A stretch of DNA of 33,247 nucleotides, taken from positions 1 through 33,247 of the forward strand of contig JAHCJH010000015.1 of assembly GCA_026126345.1 (NCBI GenBank), written 5' to 3'. The notes beneath the pieces were generated by a model. That model saw nothing but the letters and a program-made list of their open reading frames with translations. It was not told the DNA's origin and did not search any database. Source of the DNA: Phycisphaeraceae bacterium (lineage in GTDB: Bacteria > Planctomycetota > Phycisphaerae > Phycisphaerales > UBA1924). The position numbers and the translations under genes were made by a program. Positions 1 to 8,410 of the stretch are shown here, piece by piece (within the stretch, counting starts at the first letter, position 1; each line of letters starts with the position of its first letter).

Positions 1-2768
1 TGGTTGACCTTCAGGTCGCCGTTGAGGTCGCAGGACAGATCGCCGCCGACGGCCTCGGCGAGATTGTCCCAGTTCAACTCGCCGTCGGTGACGCGGGCGT
101 TGCGCTTGAACTGCTGGTAGATGTAGTCGATGTCGAACGCGTCGATGACGTTGCGCTGGGCCGCGGGGATGTCGCTCTTGGCGACGGTGCTGTTGGCGCC
201 GACGGACCAGAAGAACACGCCGCCGTCGGCGCCGGTGGGTGCGAAGCCGGGGGTGACGCGCCCGGCTCCGTTGGCGACGTCGGCGCGGCTGGAGCCGGGG
301 GTGTAGGGCGCGCCGGTGGCCAGCGTGGTGGCGAAGAAATTGGCGCCGCCGGTGAGCGTCTGCCACGCGGCGTCCACGGCGATGAAGCCGGCCTTGCGGT
401 CGAGCTTGCCGGAAACCGGGTCGAGGTACAGCCCGTCGGCGAAGTAGCGCACGTCGGCCGCGGTGAAGCCGCCGTCACCGTCGAAGTCGCCGAGGATCTC
501 GATGCACGTCAGCCCGGGATCCACGCTCTGACCGGTGCTCACCGAGAGGCTCGCCAGATCGCCCGAAGCCGCCGGCGGGTTCCACGCCTGGCCCTGGTAG
601 CGCTTGCGGTAGGCGCGGAGCATCTCGATCACGTCTCCGGGGTCGCGCCTGCCGTTGGCGTTGAAATCACCGGCGATGAGGTTGCGCAGCGGCAGGTTGG
701 AGCCGTAGGTGAGCGTGCCCGGTTCGATCTCGGACTCGTGCACCAGCGCCGGGTTCTCCAGAACGTACTTGTCGCCCGCCGGACGCAGGGGTGCATCGCT
801 GTAGGGGTTCGAAGCGATGGGCGGCGTGAGCGAGCCCAGCTGGGCGAGCGTGCTCCGGAAGGGCACCTTGCCGGCTCGACTGTTGACGGTGAACGGCGCG
901 ACGGAGCGGCCGAACTCGGTGAACGCCACGTTGGTGTAGACGCTGTTGGCCTGGGTGCGCGTGAAGTCCTGGAGCGCCTGGTTGAACTGCGGGTTGGGAA
1001 CCAGCGAGCCGGGGTCGATTGCCGGCGCGGTGCGCTTGAGGTTGTCGAGCGCGCCGACGAGCACGTACTGGGTCGCGGCGTACTCGCCGGGGGTGAAGAC
1101 GGTCAAGTCGGAACCGGGGAGGCTGACGAACGCGTCGATGCTGCGCGTGATGTTGTTGATGTAGGCGGCGGCCGAGGGGTTGCGCATGGCGGGGTTGAGG
1201 CTGGCCGGGCGTGGCTCGACGGCGTCGCGCAGGCCGTTGCCGTTGAAATCGTTGAACGCCTCACCGAGCTGGTAGCCGGGGGTGCCGTTGGAATCCTGGA
1301 AAGGCTCCATCCACCCGAGGCCGCCGATGTTCGCCGGGGCGGACTTGGGGTCGCCGAAGGTCGCCAGAACGGAGGGGCCGAAGATCACGTATCCGTTGGC
1401 GTCGTTGTCGAGGATGCGGTCGATGGTGGGCCGGACGAACTGGGTGCCGCCGTAGGTGTCGTTCCGGACGTCGCAGATCTCCATCTGTCCGGAGGTGAGC
1501 CAGCCCTGCTGGACCCCCCGCTCGGGGCCGACGTAGCCGATGGCCAGCCGGTGGTTGATGACGGCGGGCTCGACGCGGTTGTTGCCCTGCTTGTTGGAAG
1601 GGAGGTAGGTGGGGCCGAGGCGGTCGAACTGGGGGCCGTTGTTGCGCGGCCCGGTGTTGTCACCGACGCCGAAGGACGGGTCGTAGCCGAGGGAGTTGTC
1701 GAAGGCGTTCCGGGTTCCGGATCCCGAATCGCGGTTGACGACCATGAGATTCTCGCCGCTGGGAAGCCTGCCGGCGGTGAAGAGGTGGCGCAGTTCGGAG
1801 AGGGTGATCTGCGAACGGCCAACGCCGAAGTTGACGACCGGCGCGACGTGGGCGACCAGCACGGCGGTGTCGAAGATGGTGCCGGAGGTCGCGGCGGGAT
1901 TGAAGACGCCGGGGACCGTCGTCGACAGGTTCGCGCCGCCGGTCAGCGTCGCGAGCTTGTTGGACCGCGTTCCGTTGGCGGTGCGCCGGCCGTCCTTGTC
2001 GACCGGCTGCGTGTCGTTGTTCCCGTACCCGGGCTGGAGAGGGCGGAGCGCGAAGCCGGCGGCGCCGGTCTGCAGAGTGGCCCATGTGGTCGGGACGTCG
2101 AGCGGGGCGATGTCAACCGAGAGGCCGCCGGCGTCGGCCAGGCCCTGGTTGGGGGCGGTGCTGGGAAGCGTGCGGTCGGAGGTGTACAGCGCCAGGAACG
2201 AACCGTCGATGGTGGATCGGACGGGGGCGCCGGCGGGGTTGTTCTCGTTGAAGATCTGCCCGAAGCCCACCGGCACCTCGGGGTTGAGGCCGCCCGAGTC
2301 GTCGTTGGCGGCGCCGGCGTTGATGAACTTGTAGCGGTTGTAGTAGGCCGCGGTGCGAGCGCTGATGCGCAGCGACTGGGCGGCGTTGGTGTTGGTGCCC
2401 GGGTTCGTGACGTACGAGCGGCCGTGGTCGATCAGTTCCTGGTACCCGTTGGTCGATCCGACGGCGCTGTAGACGACCACCCACTTGACGCTGGGCGACC
2501 ACACCTGGTTCGACGGGAAGGGGTTGGGCAGGAAGAACGGCGCCAGCTGCTGGTTGGTCGAGACCGGGAACGACCGAGCGACGCCGTTGCCGTCCGCGTC
2601 GATGAAGTCCACGGTGCTCGCGCGGGCGGAGAAGAAGTTCTCGAGCAGCGTGGCGCCCGAGATGTGCACCACGGTGGGCTGGGCGACCGCGGCGCGGCCC
2701 AGACCCAGTGCCGTGCCGCAGACCGACGCGATGATCGCGGCGTTGACGATTCGAGGCTTCCGCTTCAT
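1..2768 (-). CDS. Secreted PstS-like substrate-binding protein with dockerin repeats (3' end outside window)
   Basis: This minus-strand frame is open from the ATG at 2768 to the window edge, giving at least 922 codons with no stop. A GGGAG site lies 7 bases before the ATG. Residues 1-29 form a signal peptide with a likely cut at AVA|QP. Around residues 32-46 there is a VVHISGATLLENFF stretch, and around 340-350 an NRDSGSGTRN motif, the anion-binding signature of PstS-type phosphate-binding proteins. Later come three EF-hand/dockerin-like segments: GDFNANGRRDPGD near 700, GDFDGDGGFTAAD near 760, and the start of DLNGDLKVN at the edge. The family link is inferred from these motifs. The ligand is unknown and may not be phosphate. 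The dockerin repeats are of the ordinary short-loop kind, unlike the GC tails of the neighbours. The pilin-like gene lies 137 bp upstream on the same strand. Confidence 0.8.
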   Translation of the reverse strand, partial: MKRKPRIVNAAIIASVCGTALGLGRAAVAQPTVVHISGATLLENFFSARASTVDFIDADGNGVARSFPVSTNQQLAPFFLPNPFPSNQVWSPSVKWVVVYSAVGSTNGYQELIDHGRSYVTNPGTNTNAAQSLRISARTAAYYNRYKFINAGAANDDSGGLNPEVPVGFGQIFNENNPAGAPVRSTIDGSFLALYTSDRTLPSTAPNQGLADAGGLSVDIAPLDVPTTWATLQTGAAGFALRPLQPGYGNNDTQPVDKDGRRTANGTRSNKLATLTGGANLSTTVPGVFNPAATSGTIFDTAVLVAHVAPVVNFGVGRSQITLSELRHLFTAGRLPSGENLMVVNRDSGSGTRNAFDNSLGYDPSFGVGDNTGPRNNGPQFDRLGPTYLPSNKQGNNRVEPAVINHRLAIGYVGPERGVQQGWLTSGQMEICDVRNDTYGGTQFVRPTIDRILDNDANGYVIFGPSVLATFGDPKSAPANIGGLGWMEPFQDSNGTPGYQLGEAFNDFNGNGLRDAVEPRPASLNPAMRNPSAAAYINNITRSIDAFVSLPGSDLTVFTPGEYAATQYVLVGALDNLKRTAPAIDPGSLVPNPQFNQALQDFTRTQANSVYTNVAFTEFGRSVAPFTVNSRAGKVPFRSTLAQLGSLTPPIASNPYSDAPLRPAGDKYVLENPALVHESEIEPGTLTYGSNLPLRNLIAGDFNANGRRDPGDVIEMLRAYRKRYQGQAWNPPAASGDLASLSVSTGQSVDPGLTCIEILGDFDGDGGFTAADVRYFADGLYLDPVSGKLDRKAGFIAVDAAWQTLTGGANFFATTLATGAPYTPGSSRADVANGAGRVTPGFAPTGADGGVFFWSVGANSTVAKSDIPAAQRNVIDAFDIDYIYQQFKRNARVTDGELNWDNLAEAVGGDLSCDLNGDLKVN

Positions 2769-2868
2769 GGTCCGCTCCCTTCAACGGCGGCGACACGACC
2801 GCGCCCCGCGGCCGACGCGGCACGCGGACGGTTGCGGCGAGAGGCCCGCCATCTCCTTGTGAACGCGC

Positions 2869-2900
2869 CGGCCCGCCGTTGGGCGTGGCCGGGCGGGCCG
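2869..2900 (-). terminator. Hairpin after the pilin-like gene
   Basis: A perfect 9-bp inverted repeat, CGGCCCGCC with GGCGGGCCG and a 14-base loop, sits 5 bases past the stop of the upstream minus-strand gene. It lacks a T-tract, so it may be a weak terminator or a processing/stability hairpin between two co-transcribed genes. Confidence 0.4.
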
Positions 2901-2905
2901 AGTGA

Positions 2906-3949
2906 TCAGTTGCCTCCGAACGAGCCCTGGAGATCGACGCCGTTGCCGCGCCCGGTGAGGGAGTAGAAACGGTCGCCCCACAGCCGCTTGCGGACAGAAT
3001 CGACGACGTTCAGGCGCTCGACGTGCCCGTCGAGGAACGCGAAGTTGACCGTGCCGCCGTACTGCTTGCCGGCGGAGCTGACGCCGGGGTGATGGCGGCC
3101 GACGGCGTTGAGCGTGGAGTTGGCGTCGGTGATCATGCCGGGGCCGAGCTGGTCGTCGCGGTAGATCTCGCTTTCGGCGGGGTAGAAGAACCGCGGGCCG
3201 CTGCCCAGCGTGGGCTCGGCGTACACGTTGCTGCCCGAGCCGCCGGTGAACGGCGTGACGGGCCGGTGGCTCTTGCTCGTCGGCCCGTTGAAGATCGTGT
3301 CCCAGTTGCCGTTGCGGTGCAGCAGCTCCGTGATGAGCGTGGTGCGGCCGGGAAACGTCACCTCCGTGACCTTGGGCTGGCGGTTGAGCCGGACAGTGGA
3401 TCCGGAGAACTTGTTCCTGCAGAACAGCGCGGCGTTGCCGGTGTAGGCCAGTCGCGGCGCCTGGCGGTCCCAGGCCGAGGCGTTGGCCGCAACCTGGCCG
3501 GGCTCGTAGTTCGCCGTGTCGGGACCGGGGTTGGTCGGGGTCACGCCGCCGCGGGGCACGTCGGGGCACTGGAACGCCTCAACTGGGATTCCGCCGCTGC
3601 CCTGGCCGGAGCCGGCCGAGCCGGTGTCGAAGAGGAAACCGGTCCAGTGGACGTAGCCCTCGGGGCGCGTGGAGTCCTCGCCCTGCTGGTCGGCGATGGT
3701 CCAGCGCGTGCCGGTGAGATCGGCCCCGTACACGTAGGCGGGGGGCATGGTGTCGCGGTAGTCGGCGGTGTAGACGGTGATCGCCTGCACCACCGAGCGC
3801 GTGTTGGCGGCGCACTTGACGGCGCGGGCCTCGCGCCGCGCGCCCGCCAGGCTGGGCAGCAGGATGCCCACCAGCAGCGCGATGATCGCGATGACCACCA
3901 GCAATTCGATGAGCGTGAAGGCCCGCGTGCGATGGTGAGTTGGCCGCAT
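2906..3949 (-). CDS. Prepilin-like protein with N-methylation motif and H-X9-DG type C-terminus
   Basis: The 347-residue protein begins with a short basic leader, then RAFTLIELLVVIAIIALL, the class III prepilin cleavage and transmembrane helix. The residue before the cut is Ala rather than the usual Gly, a variation that I recall as common in this phylum. The C-terminus contains NFAFLDGHVERL, the hallmark of the very large DUF1559/H-X9-DG pseudopilin-like family of planctomycetes. The mature protein should be processed by a PilD-type peptidase and sit in the inner membrane or a pilus-like fibre; individual functions in this family are mostly unknown. The ATG at 3949 is preceded by GGAG at 9 bases. 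It may be co-transcribed with the downstream binding-protein gene. Confidence 0.85.
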   Translation of the reverse strand: MRPTHHRTRAFTLIELLVVIAIIALLVGILLPSLAGARREARAVKCAANTRSVVQAITVYTADYRDTMPPAYVYGADLTGTRWTIADQQGEDSTRPEGYVHWTGFLFDTGSAGSGQGSGGIPVEAFQCPDVPRGGVTPTNPGPDTANYEPGQVAANASAWDRQAPRLAYTGNAALFCRNKFSGSTVRLNRQPKVTEVTFPGRTTLITELLHRNGNWDTIFNGPTSKSHRPVTPFTGGSGSNVYAEPTLGSGPRFFYPAESEIYRDDQLGPGMITDANSTLNAVGRHHPGVSSAGKQYGGTVNFAFLDGHVERLNVVDSVRKRLWGDRFYSLTGRGNGVDLQGSFGGN

Positions 3950-4030
3950 GTCCGTGCGCTCCGGCGATCGACGCGACCACGCGGCGTGCGCGGTCCGATC
4001 ATCGACGCCGAGACGTTAGCGTTCACGCTT

Positions 4031-4126
4031 CTTCACAAGGTCAAGGCGGCGCGCAGATCGCGCGAAGGTCTGGCGCTGTGCGCGCGAACACGCCGCGCCG
4101 ACATCTTCACAATGTCAGCGCGGCGC
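4031..4126 (-). promoter_or_regulatory. Imperfect direct repeat and 13-bp hairpin upstream of the pilin-like gene
   Basis: Positions 4031-4053 and 4104-4126 match at 20 of 23 bases (both begin CTTCACAA and end GCGGCGCG). The second copy is also one arm of a hairpin at 4091-4126: CGCCGCGC, one mismatch, GACAT, a 7-base loop, then ATGTC, mismatch, GCGCGGCG. On the minus strand a TTGACC (-35-like) lies at 4042-4037 inside the first copy. The region could combine a terminator for the peroxidase gene, which ends at 4152, with an operator/promoter for the pilin-like gene. Only the repeats are seen; the role is inferred. Confidence 0.4.
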
Positions 4127-4151
4127 GATGATGGCGCAAAGACTCGGAGGT

Positions 4152-6077
4152 CTAGCAGCCCTTGAAGAAGGCCTGGATGAACACGTCGAAGTCGGCGCCG
4201 GTGACGAAGCCGTCGGAGCCGATGTCGCCCGCGTCGTTGGCCACGTCGGCGATCAGCGTCTGGTCGGCACGCCGGGCGTCGGTGAAGAACGCGACGATGA
4301 ACACGTCGAAGTCGCTGCCGGTGACGGCGCCGTCTCCGCCGGACGCGGGGTCGCCGCTGCCGTCGGTGGCCAGGTCGGCGGCGCACGGCGTCGGGCAGCC
4401 GACCGAGCCGCAGAACGCGCGGAGGCGAACGACGTCGGACCGCGCCTGCCCGCCCGGGGCGGCCGGGTCCGCGACGACCCACTGCACGTACAGCTCGTCG
4501 CCGGGTCTGGTGTTGATCGGCAGCACCGGCCAGTGGAACGTCGCGACGCCCTGGCCGTTGCCTCCGGCGCTCACGGCGAACGGGCCGGCGGTGCGCTGAG
4601 CGGTGATGCGCCCGTTGACCGGCGGCAGCGTGCTGATGGCCAGCGTCGCGGTGACGCCGCCGCGGGCGTTGCGCAGGCCGAGCTTGAAATCGGCGTTGCC
4701 GATGAACCACGGCGCGTTGGCGATGACGCCCGGCACGATGCCCCCCGAGCCCGACACGCCGCCGCCCAGGGAGGTCGGCCGGTCGCCGGGCCGCTCGCTG
4801 TAGAGCGTGGGGCTGTCGAACGGGAACGTGCCGTTGGCGACGCGGGCGTCGGTCAGCCCGGTGCGGATGAACACGTCGATGACCTGGGCGGCCTGCGGGG
4901 GCACGTTGACCGTCGCCATCACCGGGTCGATGTTGTCCTGGAACTGCGGCGGCGCGCCCGGGGCCCGGGCGTAGAACCCGATCACTGCCGGGATGGTCGT
5001 GAACACGCCGTTGTGCATGAAGCTCTGGCGCAGACCGACGTTCCGCAGCGAGGGCACCTTGAAGCGGCCGCGGTCGGCGGCGTTGCCCGTGACGATCTGC
5101 CGGCCCAGGTCCTCGCCCGGGGGCCGCAGGCCGATGTTGCGGAACGACTGGTTGCTGAACATCGGCGGCGTGTGGCAGACGGCGCAGTTGGACGCCTGGA
5201 ACGCCTGCAGCCCCTGCTGCTGCTGCGGGGTCAGCGCCGTGGTCTGGCCGGCGTTGAACCGGTCCCAGGGGGTGTCGTTGGCGATCAGCGTGCGCTCGTA
5301 CGTCGCGATCGCCATGGCGATCCGCGCCGCGGTGATGGCGCTGTCGCCGAACGCCCGCGCGAACAGCGTCGGGTAGTCGGGCTGGTCGGCCAGTCCGGCC
5401 GCGACGTCCGCCGGCAGACCCGTCGCGATCGCCAGCGGACGGGCGGTGCGCAGCTTCTCGGCCACCTGGTTCCAGTTGCGCGAGGCGTGCGCCATCTCCA
5501 CGTCGCTCAGCGGCGGACCGACCACCTGGCTCTCCAGCCCGCCGCCGGTGGGGATGACCGCCTGGCCGGTCTGAGGATCAGTGAACGTCGTGCGCGCCCG
5601 CCCATCCCAGAACAGGTCGGTCGCGAACGCCGCGTCGATCACGCCCATGGAGTTGCGCCCCGTCACCTGGGGGGCCGTGCCGAACACGGCGTGCCGCACG
5701 TAGTCGTTGAGCGCATCGCTGGCGATGACGCCCGGGGAGCCGAAGACGTCGTCGGCGTTGTTCAGGATGCCGTCCGGGCCCGCCGTGCGGGCGCGGCGCC
5801 GGTCCGAGCCGCCGGCGGTCATGCTGTGGCACGTGCCGCACGACATGGTGTTGTCGGTCGAGAGTTGCTCATCCCAGAACAGCACCTTGCCCAGCAGCCG
5901 CTTGGCCTCGGTGATGGGGTTCTGCGGCGGCACCGCCGGAGCCGGAAGCGGCGGCACAGGCGGCGGCGGCGGCTGCGCCGTCGCTCGACCCGCGCTGGCC
6001 AGCACCGCCAACGCCACCGACAGAACCACGCCCGCCCCCCGGATCCACGACTTCAGCACGCCGCTCGCTGCACGCAT
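4152..6077 (-). CDS. Di-heme cytochrome c peroxidase (MauG/CcpA family) with GC-type dockerin tail
   Basis: The 641-residue exported protein has a signal peptide (1-35, cut near ATA|QP) and a proline-rich linker. Two c-type heme sites follow, CGTCH at 80-84 and CAVCH at 298-302. The family signature VPSLRNVGL...MHNGVF comes next. Bacterial di-heme peroxidases reduce H2O2 to water with electrons from small cytochromes, while MauG relatives oxidise protein residues; the sequence alone does not choose between them. After the catalytic part comes a beta-rich stretch (about 450-560), then a two-repeat EF-hand-like tail (565-641) ending FFKGC. The ATG at 6077 is chosen because GGAG lies 8 bases upstream and the signal peptide follows at once, although the frame is open to 6713. 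The gene is 85 bp downstream of the anti-sigma gene and is probably in its operon. Confidence 0.88.
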   Translation of the reverse strand: MRAASGVLKSWIRGAGVVLSVALAVLASAGRATAQPPPPPVPPLPAPAVPPQNPITEAKRLLGKVLFWDEQLSTDNTMSCGTCHSMTAGGSDRRRARTAGPDGILNNADDVFGSPGVIASDALNDYVRHAVFGTAPQVTGRNSMGVIDAAFATDLFWDGRARTTFTDPQTGQAVIPTGGGLESQVVGPPLSDVEMAHASRNWNQVAEKLRTARPLAIATGLPADVAAGLADQPDYPTLFARAFGDSAITAARIAMAIATYERTLIANDTPWDRFNAGQTTALTPQQQQGLQAFQASNCAVCHTPPMFSNQSFRNIGLRPPGEDLGRQIVTGNAADRGRFKVPSLRNVGLRQSFMHNGVFTTIPAVIGFYARAPGAPPQFQDNIDPVMATVNVPPQAAQVIDVFIRTGLTDARVANGTFPFDSPTLYSERPGDRPTSLGGGVSGSGGIVPGVIANAPWFIGNADFKLGLRNARGGVTATLAISTLPPVNGRITAQRTAGPFAVSAGGNGQGVATFHWPVLPINTRPGDELYVQWVVADPAAPGGQARSDVVRLRAFCGSVGCPTPCAADLATDGSGDPASGGDGAVTGSDFDVFIVAFFTDARRADQTLIADVANDAGDIGSDGFVTGADFDVFIQAFFKGC

Positions 6078-6162
6078 GTGTCCGCTCCAGACCCCACCGC
6101 TTCGACCACCTCTGTTGTGCCGCACGCACCCGACGGGGACATCCCGCACCGACATTCCGCGC

Positions 6163-7446
6163 TCAGTCGCCGGCGCCCTCGCGCCCCGCCCCCGACGGAA
6201 CGTGCGCCTCCGGGCTGAACCACGTTTCGGCCATCGCCTCGGCCGGCACACGCTCGAACACCAGCAGCCGGGGCGGCGGCGGTTGCCGACCTCCCCCAAA
6301 CTCCGGCGGCCGGTCCAGGAATCGCGGCGGAGGACGATCACCCCGTGGCCCGTCGCGCTGGCCGTCGCCCCGTCGCTCGCCGCCGTCAGGCGGTGGCATC
6401 TTGCCCTTGCCCGGCCCAGCGGGACCACCCGGTCCGCCCGGCCCGCCGGGCCCCGGCGGCGGGAACCCCTTGGGGCCCTCGCCCATCGGAGGCGGCGGCA
6501 TGCCTTCGGGCCCGCGCTCGCCGGCGCGGGGCGGACGACCCGGCCCCTTGCCGCCGAGCCCGCCGGGACCACCCGGCCCCTGGCCCATGGGCATCGGGTC
6601 CGTCCAGTGCAACTCCATCCGCCGCACCAGCCGCGTGTCGCGCTCGATCCACAGCTCGATCCGGTTGGGCTGCGGACCGCGCGCCGCCGTGCGCACCGCC
6701 GTGATCCGGTCACACTCCGGCCCGCCCGCCGGCGATGCGCCCGCGTCGGCCTTGTTCAACGCGTAGTCGCCCGCCAGTTCGTCCAGCACGCCCTCCACCG
6801 AGTCCAGGAACATCGTGCTCTCGCCCGCGTCCAGCCAGCGCGGCCGGACGTGCCGCGGCGGGAACCTGTCCACCGACCCGTCGGGCCGCACGGCCCACAC
6901 GCCCTGCGCATCGCGCCCCAGCCACACCGTGTCGCCGAACGGCGTCCGCGAGCGGATCACGTAGCGGTCGCCCGAGCGAACGTCCACCACGCCGATCGGC
7001 TCGTCGCCCGGTCGGCTCTGCCCACCCATCATGGCGCGGATCTCGTACCGCCGATCGCCGGCCCGCTTCGACGCATCGATCGCGCTGCGCACCATCGCCG
7101 TCGCCGACGGGGGCGCCGACAGCGGGATCACGATCGCCGCGATCAGCGCCACCGCCGCCGCCGCCGACGCAAACCGCACCCACATCGCCCGCCCGGCCCG
7201 CACCGTCGCGGGGCCGATGCGACCCACCACGGTCGGCTGATCAGCGGCCCGCAGCGCGTCCATCACCCGCCGCACACGCCGCTCCTGAGCCGCGCGATCG
7301 TCCCGGAGCAGGAACGACAGCAGTCCGTGCGCGTACTGCTCGGCCGCGGCCTGGTCGTGCGTGCCGCCGGGCTCCGGGGCCAGGGGTGGATCGACGTCGG
7401 GGCGTGGACCGGGATCGGCCGGTCGGGTCGCGTCGGGGCTGTTCAC
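6163..7446 (-). CDS. Membrane anti-sigma factor with LolA/RseB-like outer domain and Gly/Pro-rich region
   Basis: The 427-residue protein starts at a GTG that overlaps the sigma-factor stop (GTGA), with GGAGGT 6 bases upstream, so translation is probably coupled. Residues 1-86 are cytoplasmic and helical at 33-68 but lack the HxxxCxxC zinc motif. One transmembrane helix spans about 88-110. Residues 113-280 look periplasmic, with a pattern (RSGDRYVIR..., PNRIELWIERDTRLVRRMEL) typical of the LolA/RseB fold. Residues 286-385 are an almost pure Gly/Pro/Lys/Arg low-complexity stretch, and a short ordered end follows. The anti-sigma role is inferred from coupling and topology. The outer domain may sense lipoproteins or envelope damage, as RseB does. 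Confidence 0.7.
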   Translation of the reverse strand: MNSPDATRPADPGPRPDVDPPLAPEPGGTHDQAAAEQYAHGLLSFLLRDDRAAQERRVRRVMDALRAADQPTVVGRIGPATVRAGRAMWVRFASAAAAVALIAAIVIPLSAPPSATAMVRSAIDASKRAGDRRYEIRAMMGGQSRPGDEPIGVVDVRSGDRYVIRSRTPFGDTVWLGRDAQGVWAVRPDGSVDRFPPRHVRPRWLDAGESTMFLDSVEGVLDELAGDYALNKADAGASPAGGPECDRITAVRTAARGPQPNRIELWIERDTRLVRRMELHWTDPMPMGQGPGGPGGLGGKGPGRPPRAGERGPEGMPPPPMGEGPKGFPPPGPGGPGGPGGPAGPGKGKMPPPDGGERRGDGQRDGPRGDRPPPRFLDRPPEFGGGRQPPPPRLLVFERVPAEAMAETWFSPEAHVPSGAGREGAGD

Positions 7447-7976
7447 GAATCACCTCCCACGGTCTGCAGACACTGTTCCAGGGCCAGCCGGGCCCGCTGG
7501 ACGCGCTTCTTCACCGCTTCTTCCTCCGCCCCCAGAGACTCGGCAACCTCGCGCAGTAGCAGCCCGCGGCTGTAGACCAGTTCCACGACCTCACGCAGCC
7601 GCTCGGGCAGACGCCCCATGCAGATGCGCAGCCGTTCGACCCGGTCGCGGAAGCTGTCGCCCGGAGCACGGGCCAGCGACTCGAATCGCCGGTCGAGCCC
7701 CTCGAGCACGCCGGGATCGCACGCCAGAGCGGCGCGGGCGTTCTTGCGGCGGTGTTCCAGCACCAGGTTCGCCGCGATCCCCCGCAGCCACGGCCCGAAG
7801 GGGCGCGAGCGGTCGTAGTCATCGAGCCGGCGCCAGGCGACGAGCATCGTCTCCTGGAACACATCATCCACCGACGAAGTGCGCAGCAGCAGCGACCGCA
7901 GGAACGCCGTGAGCATGTCGGCGTGCTCGCGCACCAGAATCTCGAACACCTGCTTGGCGGATGGTTCGTGGGGCAA
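7443..7976 (-). CDS. ECF-family RNA polymerase sigma factor
   Basis: This is a 177-residue sigma-70-like protein with region 2 (about 10-80, including VDDVFQETMLVAWRRL and FGPWLRGIAANLVLEHRRK) and region 4 (about 115-170, ending AVKKRVQRARLALEQCL), and no regions 1 or 3, as usual for ECF factors. It resembles the Rhodopirellula/Verrucomicrobium ECF family. The start is taken as TTG at 7976 because AGGAG lies 6 bases upstream and the conserved domain begins soon after; no ATG fits. It overlaps the anti-sigma gene by 4 bases. The target promoters are unknown; the linked peroxidase gene is an obvious candidate. Confidence 0.88.
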   Translation of the reverse strand: MPHEPSAKQVFEILVREHADMLTAFLRSLLLRTSSVDDVFQETMLVAWRRLDDYDRSRPFGPWLRGIAANLVLEHRRKNARAALACDPGVLEGLDRRFESLARAPGDSFRDRVERLRICMGRLPERLREVVELVYSRGLLLREVAESLGAEEEAVKKRVQRARLALEQCLQTVGGDS

Positions 7977-8050
7977 GGCCGGCTCCTGGTGGGATTGTCG
8001 CCGCCCGGCGACGGGGGGACATCCGACCCGGGTCCCACGTGGCGGGATGC

Positions 8051-8065
8051 GGATCGGCCCGATCC
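8051..8065. promoter_or_regulatory. 15-bp near-perfect palindrome upstream of the sigma gene
   Basis: GGATCGG, one centre base, CCGATCC: 7-bp arms lying 75 bases before the sigma-factor start and just past the T-tract of the upstream terminator. The size and symmetry suit a dimeric repressor or activator site, but no binding protein is known. Confidence 0.35.
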
Positions 8066-8071
8066 TGGCGC

Positions 8072-8105
8072 AAAAAGAAACCGAACGCCGGGCGGAACCC
8101 GGCGT
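8072..8105 (-). terminator. Intrinsic terminator of the glycine-rich protein gene
   Basis: On the minus strand a perfect 8-bp stem (ACGCCGGG/CCCGGCGT) with a 5-base loop is followed by TTCGGTTTCTTTTT. It lies 57 bases past the gene's stop and insulates the sigma-factor operon from upstream transcription. Confidence 0.85.
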
Positions 8106-8161
8106 CCGGTGAAGATGCACGACCGTGCGATGCCTGCGGGGCGTCCGGGCCAGCCGGTGTG

Positions 8162-8410
8162 CTATGGGCATCCGGCGAAGAACGCGCCGATGAAGAAGTC
8201 GAAGTCCGCCCCGGTGAGGAAGCCGTCGGCGCCGGGCTGACCCTGGTCGTTGCACAGGTCGGCGATGTAGGGGCCCGTCGGCTCGGGCCGGCGCGTCTCC
8301 TGGAAGAACGCCTGCACGAAGACGTCGAAGTCCGTGCCGGTGATGAACCCGTCCGGGCCGTCGATGAAGGGCTGAGCGCTGCCCTCGGTGGCGACGTCCG
8401 CCGGGCTGCA
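8162..8410 (-). repeat. GC-type dockerin tail module, copy A
   Basis: The last 82 codons of the gene, from the Cys before SPADVATEG to the end. At DNA level this stretch is very similar to those at 10563-10811 and 11552-11803, with long runs such as the coding for GTDFDVFVQAFFQE nearly unchanged. This points to recent duplication or gene conversion of the module. Confidence 0.8.

Noticed and set aside
738-2966. Very long plus-strand open frame antisense to the binding-protein gene
   Set aside because: It is Val/Gly/Arg-rich with no motif, a by-product of G/C third positions on the real minus-strand gene, which has a signal peptide, ribosome site and family motifs.
4128-6218. Long plus-strand frame over the peroxidase gene
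   Set aside because: No domain signature; the minus strand encodes both heme motifs and the peroxidase signature.
6078-6713. N-terminal extension of the peroxidase frame
   Set aside because: It overlaps the anti-sigma gene and would bury the signal peptide; a good ribosome site precedes the internal ATG at 6077.
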